The notes below the pieces were generated by a model. The model ran no database searches, had not been told where the DNA came from, and saw nothing but the letters and a program-made list of their open reading frames with translations. From assembly GCF_011927695.1 (NCBI RefSeq), contig NZ_JAATJE010000002.1, positions 606,001 through 670,000 of the forward strand: a DNA stretch of 64,000 nucleotides. Reading direction: 5' to 3'. Both the position numbers and the translations under genes were made by a program. Positions 1 to 8,211 of the stretch are shown piece by piece. The stretch's first letter is position 1. Each line of letters starts with the position of its first letter. Source of the stretch: Sphingomonas jejuensis (GTDB taxonomy: Bacteria > Pseudomonadota > Alphaproteobacteria > Sphingomonadales > Sphingomonadaceae).

Positions 1-1976
1 AAGGCAAGGCGGTGCTGTTCAAGCGCTTCGCCGACGTCGACTCGATCGATCTGGAGCTGGCGACAGAGGACGTCGATCGCTTCATCGATGCCGTGGCGCT
101 GCTGGAGCCGAGCTTTGGCGGCATCAACCTTGAGGACATCAAGGCGCCCGAATGCTTCATCATCGAGCAGACCCTGCGCGAACGGATGAACATCCCGGTC
201 TTCCATGACGACCAGCACGGCACCGCCATCATCACGGCAGCCGGCCTGATCAACGCCTGCCTGCTCACCGGACGCGATCTCGGCGACATCAACGTGGTGG
301 TGAACGGCGCCGGCGCAGCCGCGCTCGCCTGCACCGACCTCATCAAGGCGATGGGCGTGCCATCCGACCGGGTGCTGATCTGCGACCGGCAGGGCGTCAT
401 CTATCGCGGCCGCACCGACCAGATGGATCAGTTCAAGTCGGCGCATGCGGTGGAGACGGACCGCCGCACGTTGACGGAGGCGCTGGAGGGCGCCGATGTC
501 TTCCTGGGCCTGTCGGCGGCCGGCGCGCTGAAGCCCGAGATGGTCCGCCACATGGCGCCGCGCCCGATCATCTTCGCGATGGCGAACCCCGATCCGGAGA
601 TCACGCCGCCGGAGGCCAAGGCCGCGCGCCCGGACGCGATCATCGCCACCGGCCGTTCCGATTATCCCAACCAGGTCAACAACGTCCTTGGCTTTCCCTT
701 TATCTTTCGCGGCGCGCTCGACGTGCGCGCGACCGGCATCAACGACGAGATGAAGATCGCCGCCGCCAACGCCATCGCGGCGCTTGCGCGGCAGCGCGTG
801 CCGGAGGAGGTCGCCGCCGCCTATGGCGGTCGTGTTCACAGCTTCGGCCCCGAATACATCATCCCCGCGCCGTTCGATCCGCGGTTGATGGAGGTGGTGC
901 CAGCCGCCGTCGCGCAGGCGGCGATGGATTCGGGCGTCGCCACCCGCGCGATCGAGGACATGGCGGCCTATCGCCTGCAGCTGCGGTCGCGCCTCAACCC
1001 CACGACCGCCGTGCTGACCCTCGCCTATGAGGCGGCGCGCGCCGCGCCCAAGCGGGTGGTGTTCGCCGAGGGCGAGGAAGAGGTGGTGCTGCGTGCCGCC
1101 ATTCAGTTCAAGGACGGTGGCCTCGGCACGCCCGTTCTGGTCGGGCGCGACGACGTCCATGACCGGCTGCGCAAGCTCGGCGTCGACCGGCCGGAGGACT
1201 ATGAGGTCCACAACAGCCGCGTCTCGCCGCTCGTCCCGCAGATGGTCGATCGCCTCTACGCGCGGCTGCAGCGAAAGGGCTATCTGCGGCGCGAGTGCGA
1301 GCGGATGGTCAACCGGGATCGCAACATCTTCGCCGCGCTGATGCTGGAGCTCGGCGAGGCCGATGCGATGATCACGGGCACCACGCGCACCTTTGCGCAG
1401 TCGCTTCGCGAGGTCAGCCGGGTGATCGGGCACAAGCCCGGGCGGATCGCGTTCGGCATCCACATGGTGGTGCGCCAGTCGCAAACCGTGTTCATCGCCG
1501 ACACCACCGTCAACGAGCGGCCGAGCGCGGCCGAACTGGCCGACATCGCGGAGGAGACCGCCGCCGTCGCGCGCCGCATGGGGCAGGAGCCCCGCGTTGC
1601 CTTCATGAGCTATTCCAACTTCGGCAATCCACCGGGGCGCTGGCTCGACAACATCCGCGAGGCCGTGTCGCTTCTCGATACGCGCGACACCGGGTTCGAA
1701 TATGAAGGCGAAATGGCGCCCGACGCCGCGCTCAACCCGGAGGTGATGAAGAACTATCCCTTCAGCCGGCTGTCGGGCCCGGCCAACATTCTGGTCATGC
1801 CCGGACTCCAGTCGGCCAACATCTCGGCCAAGCTGCTGCGCGAGCTTGGCGGCGGCACGATGATCGGCCCCATGCTCGTCGGCATGGACAAGCCCGTGCA
1901 GATCGCGACCATGTCGTCGACGGCATCCGACCTGCTGACGCTTGCCGTGCTGGCCGCCGCCGGGATCGCGCGGTGA
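1..1976 (+). CDS. maeB: NADP-dependent malic enzyme with C-terminal phosphotransacetylase-like domain, 5' truncated
   Basis: The gene enters from the left edge; the reading frame is open from base 3, so the first in-frame GTG (12) is internal and not a start. About 657 residues are visible, against roughly 750 for the family. The malic-enzyme part shows FHDDQHGTA (metal and substrate region) and the nucleotide-binding GAGAAALAC. From about base 1060 the protein continues into a phosphotransacetylase-like domain (FAEGEEEVVLRAA onward). Family knowledge: it decarboxylates malate to pyruvate with NADP, linking the TCA cycle to gluconeogenesis. In MaeB proteins the C-terminal domain is usually regarded as regulatory, not catalytic. 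Identification is secure; only the N-terminus is missing. Confidence 0.95.
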   Translation, partial: GKAVLFKRFADVDSIDLELATEDVDRFIDAVALLEPSFGGINLEDIKAPECFIIEQTLRERMNIPVFHDDQHGTAIITAAGLINACLLTGRDLGDINVVVNGAGAAALACTDLIKAMGVPSDRVLICDRQGVIYRGRTDQMDQFKSAHAVETDRRTLTEALEGADVFLGLSAAGALKPEMVRHMAPRPIIFAMANPDPEITPPEAKAARPDAIIATGRSDYPNQVNNVLGFPFIFRGALDVRATGINDEMKIAAANAIAALARQRVPEEVAAAYGGRVHSFGPEYIIPAPFDPRLMEVVPAAVAQAAMDSGVATRAIEDMAAYRLQLRSRLNPTTAVLTLAYEAARAAPKRVVFAEGEEEVVLRAAIQFKDGGLGTPVLVGRDDVHDRLRKLGVDRPEDYEVHNSRVSPLVPQMVDRLYARLQRKGYLRRECERMVNRDRNIFAALMLELGEADAMITGTTRTFAQSLREVSRVIGHKPGRIAFGIHMVVRQSQTVFIADTTVNERPSAAELADIAEETAAVARRMGQEPRVAFMSYSNFGNPPGRWLDNIREAVSLLDTRDTGFEYEGEMAPDAALNPEVMKNYPFSRLSGPANILVMPGLQSANISAKLLRELGGGTMIGPMLVGMDKPVQIATMSSTASDLLTLAVLAAAGIAR

Positions 1977-2055
1977 GCAGGCGGTGAACCAAGGGGTTCA
2001 GTGCGGGTTCAAGGCGCCGGTGCCAGTGCCGCACCGATCTTACCGGAGCCTGCCC

Positions 2056-2676
2056 TTGAACATCCGCATCCTGTCCGCCCTTGCCGCCCCCATGGCGATC
2101 GTCGCCGCTCAGCCGGCGACCGCCCAGACCACGGACATCGCCCGCGTTCAGCAGCACCTTCGTGCGCTCGATTCGATGGTGGCGGATTTCAGCCAGACCG
2201 ACCGGCAGGGCCGCGTGCTGACCGGCACCATGACGCTGAAGCGGCCGGGCCGCATCCGCTTTCAATATGAAGAAGGCGTGCCGCTGCTGATCGTCAGCGA
2301 CGGGCGTGCGCTCACCCTGATCGACTATCAGGTCAAGCAGGTGCAGCGCTGGCCGATCGGCAATTCGCCCCTGTCCGTGCTCCTCGACCCATCGCGCGAC
2401 ATCACGCGCTATGCCCGGCTGCGCCCGACCGGCGACCCGCGCATCCTGTCGGTGGAAGCGCGCGATCCGCGCCGGCCGGAATATGGCGTGATCACGCTTG
2501 CCTTCCTGCGTGATGCCTCGGCGCCCGCCGGTCTGCGGCTGCAGGGATGGGTGGCGCTCGATTCGCAGGGCAACCGCACCACCATCCGGCTCAGCAACCA
2601 GCGCTTCAACGTTCCCGTCGCCGACAGTGCGTTTCGCTGGACCGATCCGCGGCGGACCGGCGCCAATCAGCGCTGA
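2056..2676 (+). CDS. lolA: Outer-membrane lipoprotein carrier protein LolA
   Basis: A 206-residue periplasmic chaperone that takes lipoproteins from LolCDE to the outer membrane. I chose a TTG start at 2056 because GGAG lies 8 bases upstream and the product then opens with a signal peptide (LNIRILSALAAP...ATAQ). The ATG at 2092 would cut that peptide. The mature protein has the LolA pattern: an early helix (LRALDSMVADFSQT), then strands including MTLKRPGRIRFQYEEG and ending in the RFNVPVADSAFRW region. It follows the malic enzyme gene by about 80 bases and is followed by a terminator-like hairpin at 2819-2848. Confidence 0.9.
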   Translation: MNIRILSALAAPMAIVAAQPATAQTTDIARVQQHLRALDSMVADFSQTDRQGRVLTGTMTLKRPGRIRFQYEEGVPLLIVSDGRALTLIDYQVKQVQRWPIGNSPLSVLLDPSRDITRYARLRPTGDPRILSVEARDPRRPEYGVITLAFLRDASAPAGLRLQGWVALDSQGNRTTIRLSNQRFNVPVADSAFRWTDPRRTGANQR

Positions 2677-2818
2677 AGCACGATTTCCGGGGCATTGTTC
2701 AGCAAGTCGAAAGGCGTCGTCGGCTAAACGCAGGGTATCGGTTGCCGATCAGGTTTCCCTGTTTCCCTGGGTCGGAGTCGATCAAGACGGATGCCCATTC
2801 CATCCGCCGGGCCCTCGT

Positions 2819-2848
2819 CCCCCGTTCGGGACGGGGGCCTTTTCTTTT
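2819..2848 (+). terminator. Rho-independent terminator after lolA
   Basis: CCCCCGT (2819-2825) pairs with ACGGGGG (2831-2837) across a 5-base loop, followed by TTTTCTTTT. It lies in the 199-base gap between lolA and the exonuclease gene and would end lolA transcription. Nothing else convincing was seen in that gap. Confidence 0.7.
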
Positions 2849-2875
2849 CCCCGGCCAAGGCGCTAGGCGCTCGGC

Positions 2876-3664
2876 ATGCCGATCAGCATCGCTTCCTGGA
2901 ACATCAATTCGGTGCGCGCACGCATCGGGATCGTTGAGGATTTCCTCGACCACGCAAAGCCCGATATCCTGTGCCTGCAGGAGACCAAGGCGCGCGACGA
3001 CGTGTTCCCTTTCGACGCCTTCCGGTCGCGCGGGTACGACCACATCGTGGTGCACGGCCAACCGATGCATCACGGCGTCGCGATCGTCAGCCGGGTGCCC
3101 CTGAAAGAGGACGACCGGCTCGACTGGCAGGCGAACGGCGAGGCGCGCCATGTCGGCGTGCGGCTGGAAAACGGCTTGCGGCTGGAGAATGTCTATGTGC
3201 CCGCCGGCGGCGACGTTCCGGATCGGACCGTAAACCCGAAGTTCGGGCAGAAGCTCGATTTCCTCGAGCGCATGATCGCCTGGTCCGCCGCGCTCGATGT
3301 GCCGACGCTGCTGGTAGGCGACTTCAACGTGGCGCCCCTCGAAAGCGACGTCTGGAGCCACAAGCAGCTGCTCGACGTCGTCAGCCACACGCCGATCGAG
3401 GTCGAGACGCTTGCCCGCTTGCAGGCCGCACATGACTGGGTTGATCTCGGCCGGCGCTTCGTGCCCCCGCCGGAGCGGCTCTACACCTGGTGGAGCTACC
3501 GCGCGAAGGACTGGGCGGCGTCCGACCGCGGCCGACGGCTGGACCATATGTGGGCGAGCGCGGCGGTGGCCGCGGCGGCCACCGCGCACCGGGTGCACGA
3601 GGAGTGCCGCGCCTGGCTGAAGCCATCCGACCACGTCCCCATCGTCACCGAGTTCGATCTTTGA
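2876..3664 (+). CDS. xth: Exodeoxyribonuclease III (AP endonuclease)
   Basis: A 262-residue Mg-dependent exonuclease/AP endonuclease of the exonuclease-endonuclease-phosphatase fold, acting in base excision repair. Family motifs are all present in order: WNINSVRAR near the start, LCLQETKA (metal-binding Glu), LLVGDFNVAP (Asp/Asn of the active site), the RRLDHMW segment and the terminal SDHVPI carrying the catalytic Asp-His pair. Length matches the XthA group. Its TGA overlaps the TTG taken as the start of the next gene, so the two are probably translationally coupled. Confidence 0.95.
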   Translation: MPISIASWNINSVRARIGIVEDFLDHAKPDILCLQETKARDDVFPFDAFRSRGYDHIVVHGQPMHHGVAIVSRVPLKEDDRLDWQANGEARHVGVRLENGLRLENVYVPAGGDVPDRTVNPKFGQKLDFLERMIAWSAALDVPTLLVGDFNVAPLESDVWSHKQLLDVVSHTPIEVETLARLQAAHDWVDLGRRFVPPPERLYTWWSYRAKDWAASDRGRRLDHMWASAAVAAAATAHRVHEECRAWLKPSDHVPIVTEFDL

Positions 3665-4710
3665 GCGACGCGCGTGCCGCTGCCCGCGCCGTGGATGCGC
3701 TTCGCCGCGGCTGGCCGATCCGGGTCGGCGACGGCGGCGCGGGGCTGACGGTGCTGGCGGTCGAAAGCGCCGATGACGTGCGGCTCGCGTCTTTCGCCCC
3801 CCACTCGCTGCTGCTGTCCGGCGGGCGGGCCGCGACGCTGAAGCTCGCCAACCAGCGCGACGCAGGCCATGGCGACGCGCCGGTCCTGATCGCCCGCGCA
3901 CCATGGATCGACCTGGCCGGTGCGGTCGCGATTTCCGACCCCACGCTTGATCTCGCCACGCCGTTGAAGGGACCGTTCGAGGCACTGCCGCTCGTCAACC
4001 GGGAGGCCGCCACGGCGGCGCTGGAGCTTGCCCGCATCGCCGGGCTGCTACCGGCCTTCTTCGTCGGCGAGGCGGAGCCCGCGGCCATCGTCACGCCCGC
4101 CGATGTGTCGGCGCACGAGGCGGTGGAAAGCCTGGCGATCGTCACCCGCGCGCGCCTGCCGGTCGCGGCTGCCGAGATCTCGGAGATCGTCGCCTTCCGC
4201 CGGCCGCACGATGCGGCAGAGCATGTCGCGCTGATCGTCGGTCGGCCGGACGGCACGCCGCCGCTCGTCCGCCTGCACAGCGAATGCCTCACCGGGGACG
4301 TGCTCGGCTCGCTTCGTTGCGACTGCGGTCCGCAATTGTCCGGTGCGCTTCGCGCGATCGGCGGGGCGGGGTGGGGAATCCTCCTCTACCTGCGGCAGGA
4401 AGGGCGCGGGATCGGGCTGGTGAACAAGCTCAGAGCCTATCGGCTGCAGGACCAGGGCTTCGACACCTATGATGCCAACGTGCGACTGGGCTTTGCCATG
4501 GACGCGCGCGACTTCCGCGTTGCGGCACGGATGCTGACGCTGTTGGGGCAGAGCCGCATCCGCTTGCTCACCAACAACCCGGCGAAGGTCGATGCGCTTC
4601 GTGCCGCCGGCATTGCCGTGCAGGAGCGGGTGCCGCTCGCCATCCCCGCCAATCCGCACAACCACGCTTATCTTGACGCAAAGCGTGACCGCACCGGGCA
4701 CCAGCTCTAG
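3661..4710 (+). CDS. ribA: GTP cyclohydrolase II with a degenerate DHBP-synthase-like N-terminal region
   Basis: First step of riboflavin synthesis: GTP to 2,5-diamino-6-ribosylamino-pyrimidinone phosphate. The C-terminal half carries RLHSECLTGDVLGSLRCDCG, with the three zinc cysteines, then LRQEGRGIGLVNKL and the LTNNPAKVDAL tail of RibA. The N-terminal ~170 residues look like a relic of DHBP synthase (a segment ALELARIAGLLPAFF resembles its ARLAGL...PA stretch), but the acidic DDEDRENEGD-type active site is absent. I therefore infer that only the cyclohydrolase works. The TTG at 3661 overlaps the xth stop; a GTG at 3691 is the alternative start. The 349-residue length suits this fused form. 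Confidence 0.9.
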   Translation: MSDARAAARAVDALRRGWPIRVGDGGAGLTVLAVESADDVRLASFAPHSLLLSGGRAATLKLANQRDAGHGDAPVLIARAPWIDLAGAVAISDPTLDLATPLKGPFEALPLVNREAATAALELARIAGLLPAFFVGEAEPAAIVTPADVSAHEAVESLAIVTRARLPVAAAEISEIVAFRRPHDAAEHVALIVGRPDGTPPLVRLHSECLTGDVLGSLRCDCGPQLSGALRAIGGAGWGILLYLRQEGRGIGLVNKLRAYRLQDQGFDTYDANVRLGFAMDARDFRVAARMLTLLGQSRIRLLTNNPAKVDALRAAGIAVQERVPLAIPANPHNHAYLDAKRDRTGHQL

Positions 4711-5399
4711 CGGGCTGCGACCCCCTCCCCCACGTCGATCTGCAGCAGCGTGGCCACCTCGACGAAGCTGGCGGCAACGACGTCCGCGCCCTCGTCCCGC
4801 AGCCGCTGCGCATGCCCGACGGCGCAGTGCCGCCCTGCGCACAGGCCGACAACAAAGCCGCCCGACTTGGCCGCCCCGCGAACCCCGATCGGAGAATCCT
4901 CGATGATCGCGCAATCCTCGATCCGCACGCCCAGTTGGCGCGCGGCATGGAGGTAGAGGTCTGGCGCAGGCTTGCCATGCTCCACATGCTCCTGCCCGCT
5001 GTAGAGGTGCGGACCGAACCGGCCGGCGAGCCCGATATGCTCCAGGTGCCGCTCAAGCCAGCGCGTCCGGCTGGACGAGGCGACGGCGACCGGAAGCGCC
5101 GGGGGCAGCGCGCGCACGAACGCGATGGCGCCGTCCACCGGGTCAAGCCCGGCGGCCAGCACCCGCTCGTTCTCCGCGCGCCGCACCTCGAAGAAGTCTT
5201 CGGGCAGCGCGCGGCCGATCCGGGCCTCCACCGCGTCGGTGAACCAGTGACCCGACAGCCCCATGAAGTGCCGCATCGTCTCCTCGACGTCGATCGGATG
5301 ACCGATGCCGGTCAGATAGTCTGCAAGGTGGCGGTTTCCTTCATATTCGCTTTCGATCAGCACGCCGTCGAAATCGAACAGGATGGCCTTGGGCGTCAT
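4707..5399 (-). CDS. HAD-superfamily phosphatase (subclass IA)
   Basis: A 230-residue haloacid-dehalogenase-type hydrolase resembling beta-phosphoglucomutase/phosphoglycolate-phosphatase-like enzymes. Motif I is DFDGVL (nucleophile Asp), motif II VASSSRT, motif III lies around KPAPDLY, and motif IV is IEDSPIGV. The alpha-helical cap sits between residues ~15 and ~85. Substrate cannot be told from sequence; small sugar phosphates are usual. The ATG overlaps the stop of the YggS-type gene upstream by four bases, so the two are an operon. It overlaps the convergent ribA by four bases. Confidence 0.85.
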   Translation of the reverse strand: MTPKAILFDFDGVLIESEYEGNRHLADYLTGIGHPIDVEETMRHFMGLSGHWFTDAVEARIGRALPEDFFEVRRAENERVLAAGLDPVDGAIAFVRALPPALPVAVASSSRTRWLERHLEHIGLAGRFGPHLYSGQEHVEHGKPAPDLYLHAARQLGVRIEDCAIIEDSPIGVRGAAKSGGFVVGLCAGRHCAVGHAQRLRDEGADVVAASFVEVATLLQIDVGEGVAAR

Positions 5400-6064
5400 G
5401 CCCGCTCTCCGAACAGGGCGGTGCCGATGCGCACATGCGTGGCGCCGATGGTCACCGCGGTTTCAAAGTCGCCCGACATGCCCATGCTGAGCCGTGGCAG
5501 GCCGGCATCGTGGCCGAGCTTGGCGAGCAGCGCGAAATAGGGTGCCGGCTCGACATCGGCGGGGGGCAGGCACATTAATCCGCCGATCGTCAGTCCGCGA
5601 TCGCTGGCACGGTCCAGAAGGCTCGGCAGGTCACGCGGGGCGACACCGCCCTTCTGCGGCTCCTCGCCGACATTGACCTGCACGAACAGCTCGGGCGCGG
5701 TGCCGGCATCGGCCACCGCCTTGCCAAGCGCATCCACAAGGCTTGGACGATCGACCGAGTGGATGGCGTCAAACAGCCGCACAGCATCGGCCGCCTTGTT
5801 GGATTGCAGCGATCCGATCAGGTGGAGACGGATGTCAGGGGCGGCGGCACGCAGCGCCGGCCATTTGCCCTCCGCCTCCTGCACACGATTTTCACCGAAC
5901 GCGCGGTGGCCCGCGTCGATCAGCGGCCGGATCTCGTCGGCCGTGCGCGTTTTCGATACGGCGATCAGCGTCACGGATGCGGGGTCGCGGCGCGCTGTCC
6001 GCGCGGCACGGCTGATCGCGTGCTGGATCTCGGCCAGGCGGCGGGCGGGCTCTTCATGCTGCAT
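5396..6064 (-). CDS. YggS-family pyridoxal-phosphate homeostasis protein
   Basis: A 222-residue PLP-binding protein of the YggS/PROSC family, related to the alanine-racemase N-terminal barrel. The PLP lysine lies in LIAVSKTR. Other family signatures are FGENRVQEAEGKW, LHLIGSLQSNKA, VQVNVGEEPQKGG, LSMGMSGDFE and the final VRIGTALFG. Family knowledge: it buffers free PLP and affects vitamin B6 and amino-acid balance, with no known enzymatic reaction. It is the first gene of a two-gene minus-strand unit and diverges from the ThiE-like gene, with only about 25 bases between them. Confidence 0.93.
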   Translation of the reverse strand: MQHEEPARRLAEIQHAISRAARTARRDPASVTLIAVSKTRTADEIRPLIDAGHRAFGENRVQEAEGKWPALRAAAPDIRLHLIGSLQSNKAADAVRLFDAIHSVDRPSLVDALGKAVADAGTAPELFVQVNVGEEPQKGGVAPRDLPSLLDRASDRGLTIGGLMCLPPADVEPAPYFALLAKLGHDAGLPRLSMGMSGDFETAVTIGATHVRIGTALFGERA

Positions 6065-6088
6065 TGCGGGGCGCTATAGGACGATGAG

Positions 6089-6661
6089 ATGCCCGCCCGC
6101 CACCCCATGCCGCTCCCCCGGCTCTGGCTGTTCACGGATGAGCGGCAGGGCGATGCGTTGTTCCCGGCGGTCGAGCGCCTGCCGCGGGGCGCGGGGATGA
6201 TCTTTCGTCATTATTCGCTCGGCGAAGCAGATCGCGCGGCGCTGTTCGCGCGGCTGCGGAGGCTGACCCGTCTGCGGGGCGTGGTGATCCTTTGGGCGGG
6301 CCGCGTTGAGGATGCTCTCCGCCACGGGGCCGACGGGGTTCATGGCTGGAGCAGGTCGCGCACGCATCGACCACTGCTGCGCACCGCGCCGGTGCACGAC
6401 CGGCGGCAACTGATCCGCGCGCAGCGGATGGGGGTGGACGCCGTCTTCCTGTCGCCAGTCTTCGCCACCAGGTCGCACCCCGGGGCGCGGCCGCTCGGCC
6501 GCAGCCGCTTCGGCCTTGTGGCAGAAGGGGCAACGATACCGGTGGTCGCCTTAGGCGGCGTCAGGCGCGACCCGCATTTGCCTGGATCATGGGGCTATGC
6601 GGCAATCGACGGGCTGACACCCGGCGTTGGAGGTCAGAAGCGGAACGCGGTACCGAGATAG
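6089..6661 (+). CDS. Thiamine-phosphate-synthase-like protein (ThiE family)
   Basis: A 190-residue TIM-barrel protein. Seen: GADGVHGW in place of the ThiE GADGVHLGQ, then AVFLSPVFATRSHPGARPLG, which matches the phosphate-binding stretch, and VVALGGVR near the end. ThiE couples HMP pyrophosphate and thiazole phosphate to make thiamine phosphate. The degenerate first motif and short length leave open whether it is active or a TenI-like relative. The ATG at 6089 has AGG 8 bases upstream; an ATG at 6107 is the alternative. Its 3' end overlaps the convergent gene by 28 bases. Confidence 0.72.
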   Translation: MPARHPMPLPRLWLFTDERQGDALFPAVERLPRGAGMIFRHYSLGEADRAALFARLRRLTRLRGVVILWAGRVEDALRHGADGVHGWSRSRTHRPLLRTAPVHDRRQLIRAQRMGVDAVFLSPVFATRSHPGARPLGRSRFGLVAEGATIPVVALGGVRRDPHLPGSWGYAAIDGLTPGVGGQKRNAVPR

Positions 6662-7353
6662 ACGGCCTGGCTGTCCGGTCGCTCATCGGCGCGGGCCTGC
6701 AGCCGGTCACGTTCTGCGCTGTAGCGGACGCCCGCCGTCAGATCGATGTTGCGGGTGAGCCTGTAGGATCCGCCCACGTCCACCGAATAGCTGCCGCCTT
6801 CAGACACCAGCCGCGACGTGCCGCGCGGCTCGTCGCGCTGTGCCTGGATGCGGGCGGTCCACCGCGGCGCATTGTAGCTGACGCCAACGTCCACCCGCTC
6901 CCGGCTGCCCGGAAGCGGCCCGGTGTCGACATGCCGCACGTCGCCGTCCAGCGAGAAGCGGCGCCAGCCGACAGAGGCGCCGAGATTGTAGGCGACAGGC
7001 GCGATCCCGACGCCGGCGGCTTCCTGGCTCTGGGCAGCGACTCGCTCGGCGACGCTTGCCGGTCGGTTGCTCGACGACCGCACCGCGACGGTCATGGCCC
7101 GCGCGGTGCCGCGCACGGCCGATGATGGCGTGAAGCGAAGATTGCCCCCCAAAGCACCGGCACGCAGCAGGCTGGCGGCGAGTCGCGGATCGGCGGCTGC
7201 GGGGGTGAAGGTGCCGATCGAGCGAGTCGGCGCCGGACGCGCAACCCGCCGATCAACCGTGCTCGGCGCGCCAACCGCAGGCACGACAGCGAGGGCGGAC
7301 GCAATCAACGCGCCTCCCGCAACCGCCAGCCAAGCGCGCCCGACCTTCATCAC
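6634..7353 (-). CDS. Hypothetical outer-membrane beta-barrel protein
   Basis: A 239-residue secreted protein of unknown function. A signal peptide runs from MKVGRAWLAVAGGALIASAL to the first VGA region. After a low-complexity stretch, residues ~115-239 alternate polar and hydrophobic residues in short strands (GASVGWRRFSLDGDVRHV, YSVDVGGSYRLTRNIDLTAG). The protein ends in YLGTAFRF, a terminal aromatic signature typical of outer-membrane barrels recognised by BamA. No specific family was recognised. It is convergent with the ThiE-like gene and transcribed alone. Confidence 0.7.
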   Translation of the reverse strand: MMKVGRAWLAVAGGALIASALAVVPAVGAPSTVDRRVARPAPTRSIGTFTPAAADPRLAASLLRAGALGGNLRFTPSSAVRGTARAMTVAVRSSSNRPASVAERVAAQSQEAAGVGIAPVAYNLGASVGWRRFSLDGDVRHVDTGPLPGSRERVDVGVSYNAPRWTARIQAQRDEPRGTSRLVSEGGSYSVDVGGSYRLTRNIDLTAGVRYSAERDRLQARADERPDSQAVYLGTAFRF

Positions 7354-7485
7354 GTCCCCTGATACGACTTCGGCATTCCGCTTACAGGAATTACGATCGA
7401 ACCGACAATCACGCTCCCGCGCCGCCGGTCGAATCCTCCACCCTGTTGCAAATGGCCCACAACAGGACCTCTACGCGCGACATGG

Positions 7486-8115
7486 TTAACGGATGCCGAA
7501 CCCCTTACAAAAATGCTCAACCCGCCAGATCAGGCGAGCATGCTCGGCTTCGCGGCACGGCCTGCCTTCGGCGGGCACCATCGCGTTGATCTGCGTGTCG
7601 CTGAGCGTGGTCGCCATGAACAGGGCCGCCGCCTCCCCCGCATCGTCGATCGCTGCGCGCCCGGAGTACGCCCAGCGTTGGAACAGCGCGGCCACCTCCG
7701 CCGTCACCTCGTCGCGCCCACGGCAATAGAACTGGCGCGCGAACACCGGGTCGCGAAGGCTTTCCGCGATCATGATCCGCATCATCGCGACGGCGCTGGG
7801 TGCGTTCAGGAAGTCGTGGAAGCGCAGAGCCAGCGTCTTCAGCGCCTCGCAGCAGGTGTCCGCGCCGTCCACCGCCTCCATCAGCCCGGCAAGCTTCATC
7901 TCGCGGCTGCGCTCCATCACCGCCTTCAGAAGGCCCTGCTTGTTCTCGAAATGGCTGTAGAGCGTCGCCAGCGATCCGCCCGACCGCTCCACAACAGCCG
8001 CCAGGCTTGTGCGCTCGAACCCGCGCTACATGAACAAGGCCTCCGCCGCGTCCAGCATCGCCTGCCGGCGGTCGTCACGGCGCGTGGCGCCGGCGGGCTG
8101 GCACGGAGGGATCAA
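7486..8115 (-). pseudogene. TetR-family efflux repressor interrupted by an in-frame TAG
   Basis: Read from a TTG at 8115, which has a perfect AAGGAG six bases upstream, the frame gives a TetR protein of about 209 codons. Codon 30 (8028-8026) is TAG. It falls inside the DNA-binding domain: AAEALFM, stop, RGFERTSLAAVV, ERSGGSLATLYSHFENK. A sense codon such as GAG at that place would restore an ordinary TetR helix-turn-helix. The first usable downstream start is a GTG at 7992, which would leave out most of the HTH. The regulatory domain (to KGFGIR) is intact. It is divergent from an RND efflux operon, the usual arrangement for an AcrR/TtgR-like repressor. I infer loss of repression unless the stop is an assembly error or is suppressed. 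Confidence 0.82.
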
Positions 8116-8134
8116 CAGCGGCTCCTTTTTCCAT

Positions 8135-8163
8135 TTGACGTGTAATCATCATTACAATATTGC
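8135..8163 (+). promoter_or_regulatory. Promoter with TetR-type operator for the efflux operon
   Basis: TTGACG (8135-8140) is a good -35. With a 17-base spacer, a weak -10 (TATTGC, 8158-8163) follows. The spacer is filled by a perfect inverted repeat TGTAAT-CATC-ATTACA (8141-8156). A repressor bound there would block RNA polymerase. It lies in the ~96 bases between the broken repressor gene and the adaptor gene, so it is the natural operator of that repressor. Confidence 0.6.
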
Positions 8164-8211
8164 GCCGCACAATCAACTGTTCAGATCCTGCCCTCAACGG
8201 AGAAACGGTCC

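Noticed and set aside
7425-7445. GGTCGAATCCTCC resembling a tRNA T-loop
   Set aside because: No acceptor or anticodon arms can be built around it; chance match.
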